49,847 nucleotides of DNA from a virus: the IMG/VR virus record IMGVR_UViG_3300034062_006955, positions 1 to 49,847 of that record. The stretch is one strand, 5' to 3'. A program made the translations under genes and the position numbers. Below the pieces are notes generated by a model. It saw only the letters and a program-made list of their open reading frames with translations. It was not told the DNA's origin and searched no databases. Shown here piece after piece: positions 15,086 to 24,658 of the stretch (position 1 is the first letter of the stretch; each line of letters opens with the position of its first letter).

Positions 15086-16633
15086 TCAATTCAAACGAAT
15101 ATTTTGATTTAAGATTTTTTTAACTGCCTGTTGTAGTTCTGTGAGGATATTGTCGACTGTGGTTCCGTCTTGTGTAACGGGAACTGGAGGAAGACCAGGG
15201 TATGCGTGAGTGTGTGTTACAAGGTATCTGACAATTAGATTAATAAGTTCTAAAAGTTCTTCACCTCTCACCATACTTGATGTGTTTGGAATGATTTCGT
15301 CAAAGAATGTTTCACCTGATATTCCATAAAGTGTTCCGTCAAAATTGATTACTTTTTTACCCGGTATTGATGATTTGTGTGAAAGTAAAAATACATTATC
15401 TGAACCAAGGGCTCCGAATGTAGTTGGACCGGCTTCGTATGATTGTTGTTCGATTTCTTCAATCTCTGTTTTGGTTGGTATACCTACAGTATTGTTTTTC
15501 CAAATTAAACCAAAACCTGGTTCATCATTTGGATTCAATTTGATACCAGCATAAATCTCAGATAGATTTTTTTGTATTATATCGGTATTACCTGTTGGAC
15601 AAACTGCGGATGGAACAGATTGAAAGTTTGCAATATTAAATGCTGGGTTAAGTTGTTCTGTGGTGATGTTACTTGGTCTGAAATAAATTGGGAACTTGTT
15701 AGTGTTTTCACTGAACAATCTTACTCCTGTTCTTGTTGTAGTTCCATCATTACATGCTCTAATAAAATTATTGATAAATTGAATTGTATCTAATTTTGAT
15801 TTCAAGTTGAATGATTCGGATGCAACTAAGTTCTTCAAGTTTTCAGGTAACACCGAAGATGAAGTTAATTGTTTCGAATTTGTTCGAGAATCAGGTTTCA
15901 ATTGGTATAGGTAAACTGCCCCACAGAATTTTTCTGCATTGTTCTCCGGGTTCGTAATAACCCATTCAATCAAGTATTTTACTTGAACAACAACTTCGAA
16001 TGTTTTTGTAACTGTTTTGTTTGGTGATGTTTTTTTAACCCTATCAAATTGTGATAACTGTAAAAAGGCTCTTTTGTCGTTTGCTGTGAAATTAAGGTTA
16101 GATTGTGGAATTGATTTGTATTTTCCCGCTCTTAACAATACATCTTGTTTCTTAACAATTAAGTCAGCATTTCCTCTACCTAAAAGAGCATTGTCACCTG
16201 GTTCAGGATATAACCCAACCTCTGATTTGTTCGGATAACTTCCATCTTGGTTTTTAATGTTACGTGGGGACTTAAGTTGCATTCCCGTTCCCGTAAACTT
16301 ATCGCCACCTACGTTGTATTGGTCAAATAAAGCATTTGGTGAATAGAAATTATTTTGAACGTAATATTGGTTCTGATATTTGAAATCTTTATTAACGTAG
16401 ATTATCTGAATAATCTCATTGATTTCAGGAACTTGATAGACGAAATAAGGTAAAAGGGGGTTGAAAAGAAATGGGTCTCTCGCAGTCCATGGGTCTTTTT
16501 GGGGATTCCAATTTTCAACTGACTTGATAATGTCTTCATAGTTATCAATTCTTAACCTAGCACGAACACGTCCCAACATTAATGGGTCTTGGTTATCGAT
16601 AACCACACACTGAAAAAATATTGAACTACTCAT
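15086..16633 (-). CDS. gp5: Baseplate hub protein with gp5-type OB fold
   Basis: The N-terminal ~110 residues (CVVIDNQDPLMLGRVRARLR, then PWTARDPFLFNPLLPYF and VPEINEIIQIIY) match the OB-fold domain of T4 gp5 and other tail-hub proteins, where the pattern 'GRVRVRI ... P..PE.gE.V.v' is diagnostic. No lysozyme domain like that of T4 gp5 is visible in the remaining ~400 residues, so wall degradation must be elsewhere. A HTHAYPGLPPVPV segment near the C-terminus resembles the glycine/proline turn before needle domains. Its start overlaps the 67-aa gene's stop (TAATG), so translation is coupled. Good confidence for the hub role, less for the exact equivalence. Confidence 0.75.
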   Translation of the reverse strand: MSSSIFFQCVVIDNQDPLMLGRVRARLRIDNYEDIIKSVENWNPQKDPWTARDPFLFNPLLPYFVYQVPEINEIIQIIYVNKDFKYQNQYYVQNNFYSPNALFDQYNVGGDKFTGTGMQLKSPRNIKNQDGSYPNKSEVGLYPEPGDNALLGRGNADLIVKKQDVLLRAGKYKSIPQSNLNFTANDKRAFLQLSQFDRVKKTSPNKTVTKTFEVVVQVKYLIEWVITNPENNAEKFCGAVYLYQLKPDSRTNSKQLTSSSVLPENLKNLVASESFNLKSKLDTIQFINNFIRACNDGTTTRTGVRLFSENTNKFPIYFRPSNITTEQLNPAFNIANFQSVPSAVCPTGNTDIIQKNLSEIYAGIKLNPNDEPGFGLIWKNNTVGIPTKTEIEEIEQQSYEAGPTTFGALGSDNVFLLSHKSSIPGKKVINFDGTLYGISGETFFDEIIPNTSSMVRGEELLELINLIVRYLVTHTHAYPGLPPVPVTQDGTTVDNILTELQQAVKKILNQNIRLN

Positions 16634-16836
16634 TATTTACGTGAATCAAATTCTTTTAAAATCCTGTTATAAGTTTCTTCAACTTTGTCTAAGTGGTATG
16701 TTGATGCAATTATATTTGCTTTAGTAACATCAAACTCATCACTCAGTTTGTCCATCATTTCAATCAATTTGGCATTAGGTAAATTTTTTAATTCACCTAA
16801 AATCATGGTAATATTTTCTAACTCTTGTTTTTCCAT
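16633..16836 (-). CDS. Small helical protein, 67 aa
   Basis: Not recognised. All-helical and acidic (LGELKNLPNAKLIEMMDKLS). Sandwiched between two structural genes, 4 nt after the 708-aa gene and with a 1-base stop/start overlap with the gp5-like gene. A chaperone or small baseplate part is conceivable, but nothing in the sequence shows it. Confidence 0.6.
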   Translation of the reverse strand: MEKQELENITMILGELKNLPNAKLIEMMDKLSDEFDVTKANIIASTYHLDKVEETYNRILKEFDSRK

Positions 16837-16840
16837 AATC

Positions 16841-18967
16841 TTATCTTGGAAGTGTTACCCATCTTGGGACACTGCCGGTTTTATCAGGAACGATGAATGT
16901 ATCAGATACACCATTTTCGGCTTGTTCATCCTTATCACCTTTTTGCATTGCTAGAAATGCCTGTAGGTTTATATTTGGAGACCCATCCGGTAATGTTCCT
17001 GTTGGTATACCTAATTCCTGCATATATTTTATACCATTAATGGTTGCCCTTTCAGGAGATTCTCCTGGTAGGAAATCAGATAGAATTGCTAAAACTACAG
17101 GTATTTTAGACCTTGGTCTTGGTAATCCGTTCAGAATGTTAATAATATTATTTATGTTATCTAAAAGAGATTTACACTTTCGATAATCTTCTAATCCTTT
17201 AATAATTTCACCGGCAAGTTGAGTTGCAATACCAACTAATCTCAATATTTTCTTATATCTTTTCTTACGTTCTGAATTTGATATATCCTCAATTATTGCA
17301 CCTAACAAACCAAGTATATCCTTCTTAAGTAATTCGAAAAGTGTTCTGATGAATATTGCACCAATTTTAGAAATAACTTCAATACTGAATTTTTTAAATT
17401 TTTTCAGAAAAGATGTTGCATCTGTAATGATGTTATTAATTTGACTATTTGTTGTAGTCGCAGATTGAATTTGTGTATTCGCAGTTCCCACAGCAGTATT
17501 ATAATTGTTCACTGCCGTTTTTTCTAACACGTTTGTCATTACCATAATAGGTAATAAAGTTTTAGGACTTAACGCCGCACTTGCAACTGCTAAAGCAATA
17601 TTTTGAATCAGATTATTTGCAATAGAACCTGCTGCGTTAAAATTATTATTTGTGTATATTTTCCAGTTAGGGTTTTGGGTTACACTGTCAATAATGTTTT
17701 CAATTGCTGTTACTTGTTGGTCTATTGTTAAACCACTTAGCTTAGCACCTAAATCAACAAGTTGGGCGGTTATATTCGCAGAATTTATCGGAAGTTTTAC
17801 GTTATCACAATCTACAAGTTCGATAACCCCATTTTGAACATTTGATACTTGTAAATCGATATTTCTCAAATCGACTTCTGTAAGCTCAAAGAAACTATCA
17901 TCAATACCATCAAGTTCTGCCACTTTGGATACACCACTTACATCAATTTCTCTTCTCGAATCGAAACACAATCCTAAAATTCTCTGAGCTATCAGATAGA
18001 ATTTTGAACCTTGGGAAATTTCACCAGGACCTAATCCGGCTTGATTACTCACAAAATTAAATAGAAACTGCATGATTTGAGTCCCTAAGTTTTGTGTATC
18101 AAATAATTTGATTGTGGAAAAATAATCATTAAGAAACTCACCGACAGTGTTTCCTGTTGTTGATAGTTGATTTGGTATTTGACTACCAGTTCTGTCAATT
18201 AAAGCAACTTTGAAAAAATCACCGAACACACCAAACTCATTTGTTCTTTGATATTGAATATCCATTAGATATTGTCCGCTAGTTCCTTGATAAAATTTTT
18301 GATATGTTTGTTGAAATGATTGGTTGGGTTGTGATATCAACTGATTCAACTGTTTGTTCATTGGAAAGTATTTCTGACCAGCATACGGTTTGAAAACACC
18401 ATCTGTAACTTCTGGTTTATCTTGTTCATAGAAAATCGACCCAACTGGCCTATCAACCTGTTGTTTTAACATACCACTTGCCAAACTTATTAAATCCAAG
18501 TTTTGAACCGGTATAGTAATTGTGCTACCTGATGGTAGTAAATCTAATGGTGTTACTTGAAAAGTGGATGCAGGAACTCCTTGATATTTTTGTTCTGAGG
18601 TGCAACCTAAGCTCTTTAGAGCGGCATCCTGTATAATTGATTTAATTTCAGGTTCTGATTTTATGGCGGTCTGTAAAATTAAATCTCTAACAAAATTTTG
18701 TGTATTACCACCACCGCTTGTCAGTGATATTAAGTCCAACATGTTTCCCATTGATGTTGGAACATTTCTTTGAAATCTTTTTTGTTGTTTGGATATTTTA
18801 TCTAATTGTTCAGATACTTTTTGAGATGCAGGTTGTTTAGAATTTGCAGCTTGTCTTCTGAGTTTTTTTTGAGATTTAGAAGTTTCAGCATAAGTGTTTA
18901 TTGCAGACAAATTACTGTTTGCCTGTTTCGCAGCACTTGATACATCAACAGATTGACTTTGTTGCAT
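16841..18967 (-). CDS. Large virion protein with hydrophobic helices, 708 aa
   Basis: Not assignable to a named family. The N-terminal ~80 residues are Gln/Ser/Lys-rich helix. The middle is mixed. Residues about 445-560 contain two long hydrophobic stretches (IALAVASAALSPKTLLPIMV and FSIEVISKIGAIFIRTLFEL), unusual for a soluble baseplate part and more like tail-tube-filling or membrane-contacting proteins. No signal peptide. It is located between the gp5-like hub gene and a small gene next to the late sigma factor. A tape-measure or hub-central role is possible; the total length and neighbours permit it but do not prove it. Confidence 0.65.
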   Translation of the reverse strand: MQQSQSVDVSSAAKQANSNLSAINTYAETSKSQKKLRRQAANSKQPASQKVSEQLDKISKQQKRFQRNVPTSMGNMLDLISLTSGGGNTQNFVRDLILQTAIKSEPEIKSIIQDAALKSLGCTSEQKYQGVPASTFQVTPLDLLPSGSTITIPVQNLDLISLASGMLKQQVDRPVGSIFYEQDKPEVTDGVFKPYAGQKYFPMNKQLNQLISQPNQSFQQTYQKFYQGTSGQYLMDIQYQRTNEFGVFGDFFKVALIDRTGSQIPNQLSTTGNTVGEFLNDYFSTIKLFDTQNLGTQIMQFLFNFVSNQAGLGPGEISQGSKFYLIAQRILGLCFDSRREIDVSGVSKVAELDGIDDSFFELTEVDLRNIDLQVSNVQNGVIELVDCDNVKLPINSANITAQLVDLGAKLSGLTIDQQVTAIENIIDSVTQNPNWKIYTNNNFNAAGSIANNLIQNIALAVASAALSPKTLLPIMVMTNVLEKTAVNNYNTAVGTANTQIQSATTTNSQINNIITDATSFLKKFKKFSIEVISKIGAIFIRTLFELLKKDILGLLGAIIEDISNSERKKRYKKILRLVGIATQLAGEIIKGLEDYRKCKSLLDNINNIINILNGLPRPRSKIPVVLAILSDFLPGESPERATINGIKYMQELGIPTGTLPDGSPNINLQAFLAMQKGDKDEQAENGVSDTFIVPDKTGSVPRWVTLPR

Positions 18968-18968
18968 A

Positions 18969-19334
18969 TTATCTCAATTTATAGGTTTCTTCATCCGAAG
19001 AAACATCTTTCTCAATCAAGTTTTGTATTAAATCATCATCCAAATCAGAAAGTGTAAATGATTCTGTATTTGCATTAGATTTCTCCCAAATACTTGATTG
19101 TAATTTGGAAAGACTGATTTTTTTTTCAACACAATCGTTTACGATTTTTTGTTGTTTTTCAATCACTGGTCCAATTGTTGTCATGTCTTCTGCGTCCTTT
19201 AACATGGCCAACATTTTATTTTGTATTCTAATAGCAGTATTTCTCTGCTCTACTAACTCATTGTAAATCTCTTGCATTAAAGCAAGAATGGATTCTTTAC
19301 TGAAATTTATTTCTTTTCTCTGTGGTCTAGGCAT
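18969..19334 (-). CDS. Unknown helical protein, 121 aa
   Basis: Not recognised. Begins MPRPQRKEINFSKESILALM; the body is a long amphipathic helical region (EQRNTAIRIQNKMLAMLKDA) and the tail is acidic. It ends 1 nt before the 708-aa gene, so the two are probably co-translated. Its start has a TATTTATA motif only 3 nt upstream. A chaperone-like or assembly role for the following large protein is a guess from pairing alone. Confidence 0.6.
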   Translation of the reverse strand: MPRPQRKEINFSKESILALMQEIYNELVEQRNTAIRIQNKMLAMLKDAEDMTTIGPVIEKQQKIVNDCVEKKISLSKLQSSIWEKSNANTESFTLSDLDDDLIQNLIEKDVSSDEETYKLR

Positions 19335-19337
19335 ATC

Positions 19338-19345
19338 TATAAATA
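19338..19345 (-). promoter_or_regulatory. Candidate late-promoter motif, 121-aa / baseplate unit
   Basis: TATTTATA on the minus strand ends 3 nt before the ATG at 19334. It sits in the 16-nt gap after the late sigma gene. Confidence 0.5.
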
Positions 19346-19350
19346 GTTTT

Positions 19351-20100
19351 TTATTGATTTTTCATCCTAGTCTGAATTCCGATGTATAGTTTTTTGAATT
19401 TTTTGATAGACCCACGAATTTCTTTTGTGCTAAGATTGGTCATCTCTCTTAAGGATAATAGAATTATGTTTTTGTTGAATTTGTTATTTTCGTTACCACT
19501 GAAAATAGTTTCATAGTTGTCAAACAAATCAACTAAAGCAAACCCTAACTTTTTTTCGTTTTCGTTCAAATTTTCACCATCAATAAATTCTTTCAACTCG
19601 GAAACATATTCAGTTAGAATTAAATTAGTGTCAACAACATCATCATCAATTCTGTAAATCATGTCAGGTCTTTCTTGAATTGATGTTGATATGTCTTCGT
19701 ATGATACTTTTCTGTTTGTTTCTTTTTGGTCTTTGATGATTTGACCCATCAAATAGTTTTTACATATCGTTCCAAAGTAAGAATATGCCTTTTTGTTTTT
19801 TGAAGGTTTGAATTTGTCTACCTTCGTCATTAAAAATGAGTGGGTATCACAATGAATCTCTTCAAAGTCCATGTCCTTACGATATAGTTTATATCGTCTT
19901 ATGATTGATGAAATCATCTTATCCAAAGGGGCTCTAAGGAATTCGTTATAAATCTTATTACGTTCCATAGAGTCCTCTGTTATTAAAAATTTTCTGACAG
20001 CGTTTTCTTCTCTGACATCAAAATAATTTTCTTTTACAGCCTTTCTACCCCTTTTTTTTGATGAAACATCTTCTGTTGTTGCAGTAAGAGTTTCTGACAT
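19351..20100 (-). CDS. gp55: Late-transcription sigma factor (gp55-like)
   Basis: Redirects host RNA polymerase to phage late promoters, in T4 together with gp33 and the sliding clamp. A sigma region-2-like core is visible: FLRAPLDKMISSIIRRYKLY, then HSFLMTKVDKFKPSKNKKAY with SYFGTICKNYLMGQIIKDQK. The motif 'AYSYFGTICKN' parallels 'PFAYFTQIMYN' of T4 gp55. At 249 aa it is longer than T4 gp55 (185), with a Lys/Arg-rich N-terminal lead and an extra C-terminal helix pair that may provide more DNA contact. It overlaps the upstream glycosyltransferase by one base. Its presence fits the recurrent TATTTAT motif. Confidence 0.82.
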   Translation of the reverse strand: MSETLTATTEDVSSKKRGRKAVKENYFDVREENAVRKFLITEDSMERNKIYNEFLRAPLDKMISSIIRRYKLYRKDMDFEEIHCDTHSFLMTKVDKFKPSKNKKAYSYFGTICKNYLMGQIIKDQKETNRKVSYEDISTSIQERPDMIYRIDDDVVDTNLILTEYVSELKEFIDGENLNENEKKLGFALVDLFDNYETIFSGNENNKFNKNIILLSLREMTNLSTKEIRGSIKKFKKLYIGIQTRMKNQ

Positions 20101-20906
20101 TACTCATTCTCTGGTTGATATTTTATGACTCTATCGTCAGTGAAAAAGTATTCTTTCTTAGCAGATGCAATCCAAAATTTTACTTCATCTTCTAAAATCT
20201 TTTCATCACCATATCTATAACCCCAAAATATTGAACCTTCTCTTAGGTTTGAGTGTCTATATCCGAGACGAGGAATTGTCATAATTGAAACTGAGTTATA
20301 CGTTAATCTTAAAAGAAGTTCGTAAACAAAAGTTAATTTTATTGAAGGTTTGAATCCTCCAAAATCTTGTAAAACCTCTTTCTTAATAACAGAACCTGCT
20401 GTTTGGAAGTTTTGATATTCTTGTAATGTATCGTTTGTTAGGTATCCGATTTCTTGTGAGAAGTTTGCTGCGAATGTTGCTTCATTTGTGAAACCTGCGA
20501 AAGCATCTTTCTCGTCAGTGTCTACTACAACAGGTAAAAATATTTGAACCTCAGGATATGCTTCCATGTATTTCTTAACATTCTTAAACCAAATTAACGA
20601 ATACTCGTCGTCAAATTCGAATAAAGATACCCATTTACCTTTAGCGTTCTCAACACCAAAGTTAACTTGAGCACAATAGTTTGGTTCTTTATCCCAAAGT
20701 AATTTTGTTACATTTATATTTCCAAAATCATATTCATTCAATAAAGTTACTAATGTTTCTTCTTGAGTATGAACGATAACAAGTTCTTCGAACTCAACTT
20801 GTTGTGATTGAAGTGACTTGATAGCCTTTTCAAAATATTCATTAAAATCTTTTGCTAATGCAGATTTGATTGGTAATATTACCGAAAGTGATAGTTTGTT
20901 ATCCAT
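20100..20906 (-). CDS. Glycosyltransferase, GT2-like
   Basis: GT-A fold enzyme that transfers sugar from a nucleotide donor. The N-terminus SLSVILPIKSA is the usual first beta-strand. Metal-binding aspartates appear in SLFEFDDEYS (near 113-122), and a Gly-rich acceptor region QTAGSVIKKEVLQDFGGF follows. No membrane helix or signal peptide, so it works in the cytoplasm. It is linked to the late sigma gene (1-base overlap) and to the upstream GT4-like gene (1-nt gap). Acceptor unknown. Confidence 0.82.
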   Translation of the reverse strand: MDNKLSLSVILPIKSALAKDFNEYFEKAIKSLQSQQVEFEELVIVHTQEETLVTLLNEYDFGNINVTKLLWDKEPNYCAQVNFGVENAKGKWVSLFEFDDEYSLIWFKNVKKYMEAYPEVQIFLPVVVDTDEKDAFAGFTNEATFAANFSQEIGYLTNDTLQEYQNFQTAGSVIKKEVLQDFGGFKPSIKLTFVYELLLRLTYNSVSIMTIPRLGYRHSNLREGSIFWGYRYGDEKILEDEVKFWIASAKKEYFFTDDRVIKYQPENE

Positions 20907-20907
20907 A

Positions 20908-21960
20908 TTATAATTCAGTTTTTGTGATTTGTTCTTCGAATGAATCCGCTCTTGTTGTTAAAAATGTTTCAAACAAATTAACGACACTAGTTTCAAATTC
21001 TTGTTTATTTTGGTATTTTACCACAGTTTCTTTCATGTGGTCATACAATTCAGGTTTGATACCATCCTCTAACCAATTTTGAATAAAATCGGCGATAAAG
21101 TCTGACATAAGTGTTACATCAGTTACCCATATCCCGTTATCTTCAGTCATCCACTCAGGTTGTAAATCAGGGATTTTACCGATTGTTGGAACACCACAAG
21201 CCATTGATTCTAATGGGAATGTTCCGAATCCACTTTTATCGTCAATCCAAATACTTAAGAAACATTCTTTCAAAGACTTTGCAAAATCTTTTTCAGATAA
21301 ACCTCTTAAATCTCTGAATGTAAACCATCTGTATTGTGGAAACTTCAAATAGAATGTTTTAATTAAATTAACCGCATCGCTTTGTTCTTTTGTATGAACA
21401 GCGACTATTGGCATTGGAGGTGTAGGTTTTGGTGAAAAGCTCTCTCCGATGTATGGTTTAACAATATCAAAGGTCGATTGTCTCATTACTCTTTCGATAT
21501 AATCTTTTTGAAGATTTGAAGTTGTAATACATTTGTAGAATCCGAACTGAGCCCATCCTTGACCTGGTTGTAACGTTTCTAACATGTTGGAATATTGTTG
21601 TGTTAGAACAATTTTAGCACAAGGTAGTTTTGAAACTTGTTCCATAATGAAACCAAAAATTTCAGGAATGATTAAAAAATCTTCAGGAGATATTTCTAAG
21701 TTTTGACCTTCGATTGCTTTGTGAGGTAATGTCATATATTCTTCACCCAACCATGAGGCGACACCTACATAGTCATTCTTTTCGTGAAGCATAATTGGAT
21801 TGAATCCGTCTTTTTTAAGAACATCTGCCATTTGATAAATTAATCTAATAGATGCCTTAGCGTTACCTTTTGTGTCTTGGACAAAAAAGTAAATTCTTGC
21901 TTTTTTCTCTCTTAAGTTTTGAATTGAGAGTTGAACTTTTTCTGTTGCTAAATTTCCCAT
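20908..21960 (-). CDS. Glycosyltransferase, GT4-like (GT-B fold)
   Basis: 350-residue GT-B enzyme. The C-terminal half carries the donor-site signature FGTFPLESMACGVPTIGKIP (the 'E..acG.P.i' motif of GT4 with its catalytic-region Glu). The N-terminal half has a Rossmann-like ARIYFFVQDTKGNAKASIRL. Cytoplasmic; no signal peptide. Packed 1 nt from each neighbour. Confidence 0.85.
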   Translation of the reverse strand: MGNLATEKVQLSIQNLREKKARIYFFVQDTKGNAKASIRLIYQMADVLKKDGFNPIMLHEKNDYVGVASWLGEEYMTLPHKAIEGQNLEISPEDFLIIPEIFGFIMEQVSKLPCAKIVLTQQYSNMLETLQPGQGWAQFGFYKCITTSNLQKDYIERVMRQSTFDIVKPYIGESFSPKPTPPMPIVAVHTKEQSDAVNLIKTFYLKFPQYRWFTFRDLRGLSEKDFAKSLKECFLSIWIDDKSGFGTFPLESMACGVPTIGKIPDLQPEWMTEDNGIWVTDVTLMSDFIADFIQNWLEDGIKPELYDHMKETVVKYQNKQEFETSVVNLFETFLTTRADSFEEQITKTEL

Positions 21961-21961
21961 A

Positions 21962-22243
21962 TTAATAGTGATTGATAAGTTTTTTATTTAATAATGAATT
22001 GAATGCCAGTTTGAATGGAATCGTAGTTTGTGAAGCTGACTTGATACCTAATTTATCGTCGATATCATCATTTTCAGAAAGAACTACCTCAAGTAACATT
22101 TTTACAAGTTCGAACTTAATTACGTTAATTCTCATTTCTGTTGCACCTGTCATTGGTTCTGAAGAAGGACTGTCTGACATATCGAGATATCTTTCAACTT
22201 CATCCAAGTCGACAAAGTAATTTTCATTTAAAAATTTAATCAT
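21962..22243 (-). CDS. Unknown protein, 93 aa
   Basis: Not recognised. Acidic and helical (MIKFLNENYFVDLDEVERYL). Overlaps the HAD-like gene by 4 bases (ATGA type) and lies 1 nt before the GT4-like gene, so it belongs to the same transcript. No motif suggests a function. Confidence 0.6.
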   Translation of the reverse strand: MIKFLNENYFVDLDEVERYLDMSDSPSSEPMTGATEMRINVIKFELVKMLLEVVLSENDDIDDKLGIKSASQTTIPFKLAFNSLLNKKLINHY

Positions 22244-22830
22244 TTTATTTCTTTAATTTTTTCTTCAAGTTCTTTCAATTTTGAGATTGAATACTTTGTT
22301 TTAATGTCTGAGTTGTATGTTGTATCGTATTTGACGACAACTTTCCCTTCAGGATGATTTAATAATAATTGTGGATTTGCCGTAAGTAAAATGTCTACGG
22401 AATCCCATAGGGAATTTATTGTGGATTCACTGTAAAATTTTACAGTTTCAACCAAACACCCAAATTTAGATATGAAAAATAATGATGCTGGTTTAGATTT
22501 ACCCATTTCATCTGAAACAACAAGAATGTCATGTTCATCACGCATGTTTAAATAAAAATCGTTGAAATCCATCATTGATGAAGTTTCAACAGAACCAGCG
22601 TGCCCAAAAATTTCCATAGTATGTTCTTTATATAGGAAATTATATACATCATCTTCGTCTTTGAATGCGAGATGTTCTGAAATATTCAAAGTAGTCAAAT
22701 CGGAAATTACTTTGTGTTCAAATTCAGTTTCTTCTTTGAATGGGTTTTCTATATACCATTTTTCATATTCCTGTTGTATTTTTCTCAAGGTGTCTCTTAA
22801 AACACCATTAAGTTCAATTCCTATTTTCAT
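22240..22830 (-). CDS. HAD-fold protein with lost catalytic aspartates
   Basis: The start MKIGIELNGVLRDT aligns with HAD motif I (hhhDxDG), but both catalytic Asp are replaced: Glu6 stands for the nucleophile and Asn8 for the general acid. Motif II-like ILVVSDEMG and a motif IV-like DSVDILLTANP are still visible, so the fold is probably kept. Phages often carry HAD 5'-nucleotidases; this one may be a binding or regulatory derivative. It overlaps the PhoH gene start region by 4 bases and the 93-aa gene by 4 bases. The fold call is moderate; inactivity is inferred from two residues. Confidence 0.6.
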   Translation of the reverse strand: MKIGIELNGVLRDTLRKIQQEYEKWYIENPFKEETEFEHKVISDLTTLNISEHLAFKDEDDVYNFLYKEHTMEIFGHAGSVETSSMMDFNDFYLNMRDEHDILVVSDEMGKSKPASLFFISKFGCLVETVKFYSESTINSLWDSVDILLTANPQLLLNHPEGKVVVKYDTTYNSDIKTKYSISKLKELEEKIKEIK

Positions 22831-23561
22831 TCTTCGTATCTTTTTAAAATTCCTGTAATCAAAGGATTTCTTACGATATCTTGTCCTCCAAATTCGAAAG
22901 TTCCAATATCATTCATATCTTGAAACTTTTGTAATGCATCCCAAAGACCCGTGTGTGTTTTATCCTTGTGTCTATCAAATTGTTCTAAATCTCCTGAAAT
23001 GAAGAATTTAGAGTTGAATCCAATTCTTGTTAAAAGAAGTTTCATCTGACTTGGAGTTGAATTTTGAGCTTCTTCAAAGATTAAAATTGAATTGTCAATA
23101 TTCATACCTCTCATGTAAGCTAATGCAAAAACTTCAATAGCTTCGATGTCTTTTAATTTTTCTCTTACATCTTTACCAATAATTTTGTTCAAAAGATAAT
23201 AAGATGGAAAAATATAAGGGTCTAATTTTTCTTCTACATTACCCGGGAGACTTCCCAATTTTTCTTCCGCTTCAACTGCTGGTCTGACGATTATTATTTT
23301 CTCATAAGGAGTTTCCGGGTCTACCAATAAGTCTACAGCACATTTCATTGCTATATAACTTTTACCGACCCCTGCAGGACCTGAACATATTGTTATTTGA
23401 TTATTTGTGAGAATATCATAATAATGTTTCTGACTCTCTGATAAAAATTTTTGTTTAGTTTTCTTTTTTACGATTGAACAAATTAAATCTTTTTTACTTT
23501 TGAAATTCCCTTCAGTTACTGTGGGAGTTGGTTGTGGACTTCTTCTCGTCAATTTACTCAT
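22827..23561 (-). CDS. phoH: PhoH-like ATPase
   Basis: P-loop ATPase common in lytic phages, with a proposed role in RNA metabolism. Walker A is ICSGPAGVGKSYIAMK (near 58-73) and Walker B is SILIFEEAQNSTPSQMK (near 155). The family motifs IIVRPAVEAEEKLGSLPG and KFFISGDLEQFD are also clear. Length 244 aa matches single-domain PhoH proteins. It sits 5 nt downstream of the epimerase gene and overlaps the HAD-like gene by 4 bases. Confidence 0.93.
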   Translation of the reverse strand: MSKLTRRSPQPTPTVTEGNFKSKKDLICSIVKKKTKQKFLSESQKHYYDILTNNQITICSGPAGVGKSYIAMKCAVDLLVDPETPYEKIIIVRPAVEAEEKLGSLPGNVEEKLDPYIFPSYYLLNKIIGKDVREKLKDIEAIEVFALAYMRGMNIDNSILIFEEAQNSTPSQMKLLLTRIGFNSKFFISGDLEQFDRHKDKTHTGLWDALQKFQDMNDIGTFEFGGQDIVRNPLITGILKRYEE

Positions 23562-23566
23562 TTTTT

Positions 23567-24658
23567 CTATTTTATTTTTATCCGACCTACTTCACCAGAT
23601 TTTCTCTTGAATATAGTATCTCCATCGGGGCTTTCATAAATCCATACTGTGTTTTTGTCAACGTTGTCAACTTCAGACTTAATCCAATTATAAGTTAATT
23701 TCATACCCATGTCCAATGGAAAGAATACGTCACTACCTATTTTTTCTTGATATAGTTTATTATCTGAATTTCTACCATTAACTCCTAAGGGACATTTGAA
23801 ACCATATTTTTGTATGAAGTCATCACCCTGTAAGTTTTTGATTGTTAGTTTCTTACCTGAAAGTGCAATTGCAATTTCAGCAAGTTTGTTTATAGTAACC
23901 ATTTCTTCGCTACCAATATTAACTGGTCCTGAGAAATTACTATCCATAAGTTCTAAGATTGCTCTTACACACTCATCAACATATAAGAACGAACGAGTTT
24001 GATTACCATCACCCCAAACTTCAATCTCATCTCCATCTTTAGATTCTGCGACTTTTCTACACATTGCTGCAGGAGCTTTTTCTCTCCCACCAGTCCATGT
24101 TCCTTGTGGTCCATATATGTTATGGAATCTGGCAATTTTTACATCCAACCCATAGTTCTTTTGAAATGCCAAGTATAATCTTTCAGAGAATAATTTTTCC
24201 CATCCATATTCTGAATCTGGGTTTGCGGGGTATGCTGAACTTTCTTCACAATTAGGGTTTAATGGGTCTAACTGATTGTGTTCAGGATACATACATGCTG
24301 ATGAAGAATAGAATATTTTCTTAACTTTTTTGATGACACATTCTTTTGCAACATTGAGATTAATCGTTGCTGAGTTGTGCATTACGTCTGCGTCGTGTTG
24401 ACCTGTGAATATATACATTGCACCACCCATGTCTGCTGCTAGTTGATATACTTCGTCAATATCTTCTTCAATAACTAACTTAACAACATTGGGGTCAGTT
24501 AAATCACCAACAATAAATTCGTCACAGATTTCATCTTGAAAGAAATATTCGTGTTTTTTTAAATCACAGATTCTAACGTGATTTCCTTGTTCTTTTAGTT
24601 TTTTTGCGAGATGACCTCCGATGAAACCACCACCACCTAATACAACTATTTTTTTCAT
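23567..24658 (-). CDS. GDP-mannose 3,5-epimerase-like enzyme
   Basis: Short-chain dehydrogenase-type epimerase expected to convert GDP-D-mannose to GDP-L-galactose/L-gulose. Rossmann motif GGGGFIGG (8-15); catalytic Ser in SSSACMYP (118-125, with Cys122), Tyr151-x3-Lys155, and Lys194 in GGREKAPAAMCRK. These, together with RFHNIYGPQGTWTGGREKAP and the C-terminal GRNSDNKL, match plant and bacterial GDP-mannose 3,5-epimerases closely, more specifically than generic NAD epimerases. It overlaps the TylF-type gene by 4 bases. Role: a nucleotide-sugar donor for the glycan genes around it. Substrate is inferred from the motif match. Confidence 0.82.
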   Translation of the reverse strand: MKKIVVLGGGGFIGGHLAKKLKEQGNHVRICDLKKHEYFFQDEICDEFIVGDLTDPNVVKLVIEEDIDEVYQLAADMGGAMYIFTGQHDADVMHNSATINLNVAKECVIKKVKKIFYSSSACMYPEHNQLDPLNPNCEESSAYPANPDSEYGWEKLFSERLYLAFQKNYGLDVKIARFHNIYGPQGTWTGGREKAPAAMCRKVAESKDGDEIEVWGDGNQTRSFLYVDECVRAILELMDSNFSGPVNIGSEEMVTINKLAEIAIALSGKKLTIKNLQGDDFIQKYGFKCPLGVNGRNSDNKLYQEKIGSDVFFPLDMGMKLTYNWIKSEVDNVDKNTVWIYESPDGDTIFKRKSGEVGRIKIK

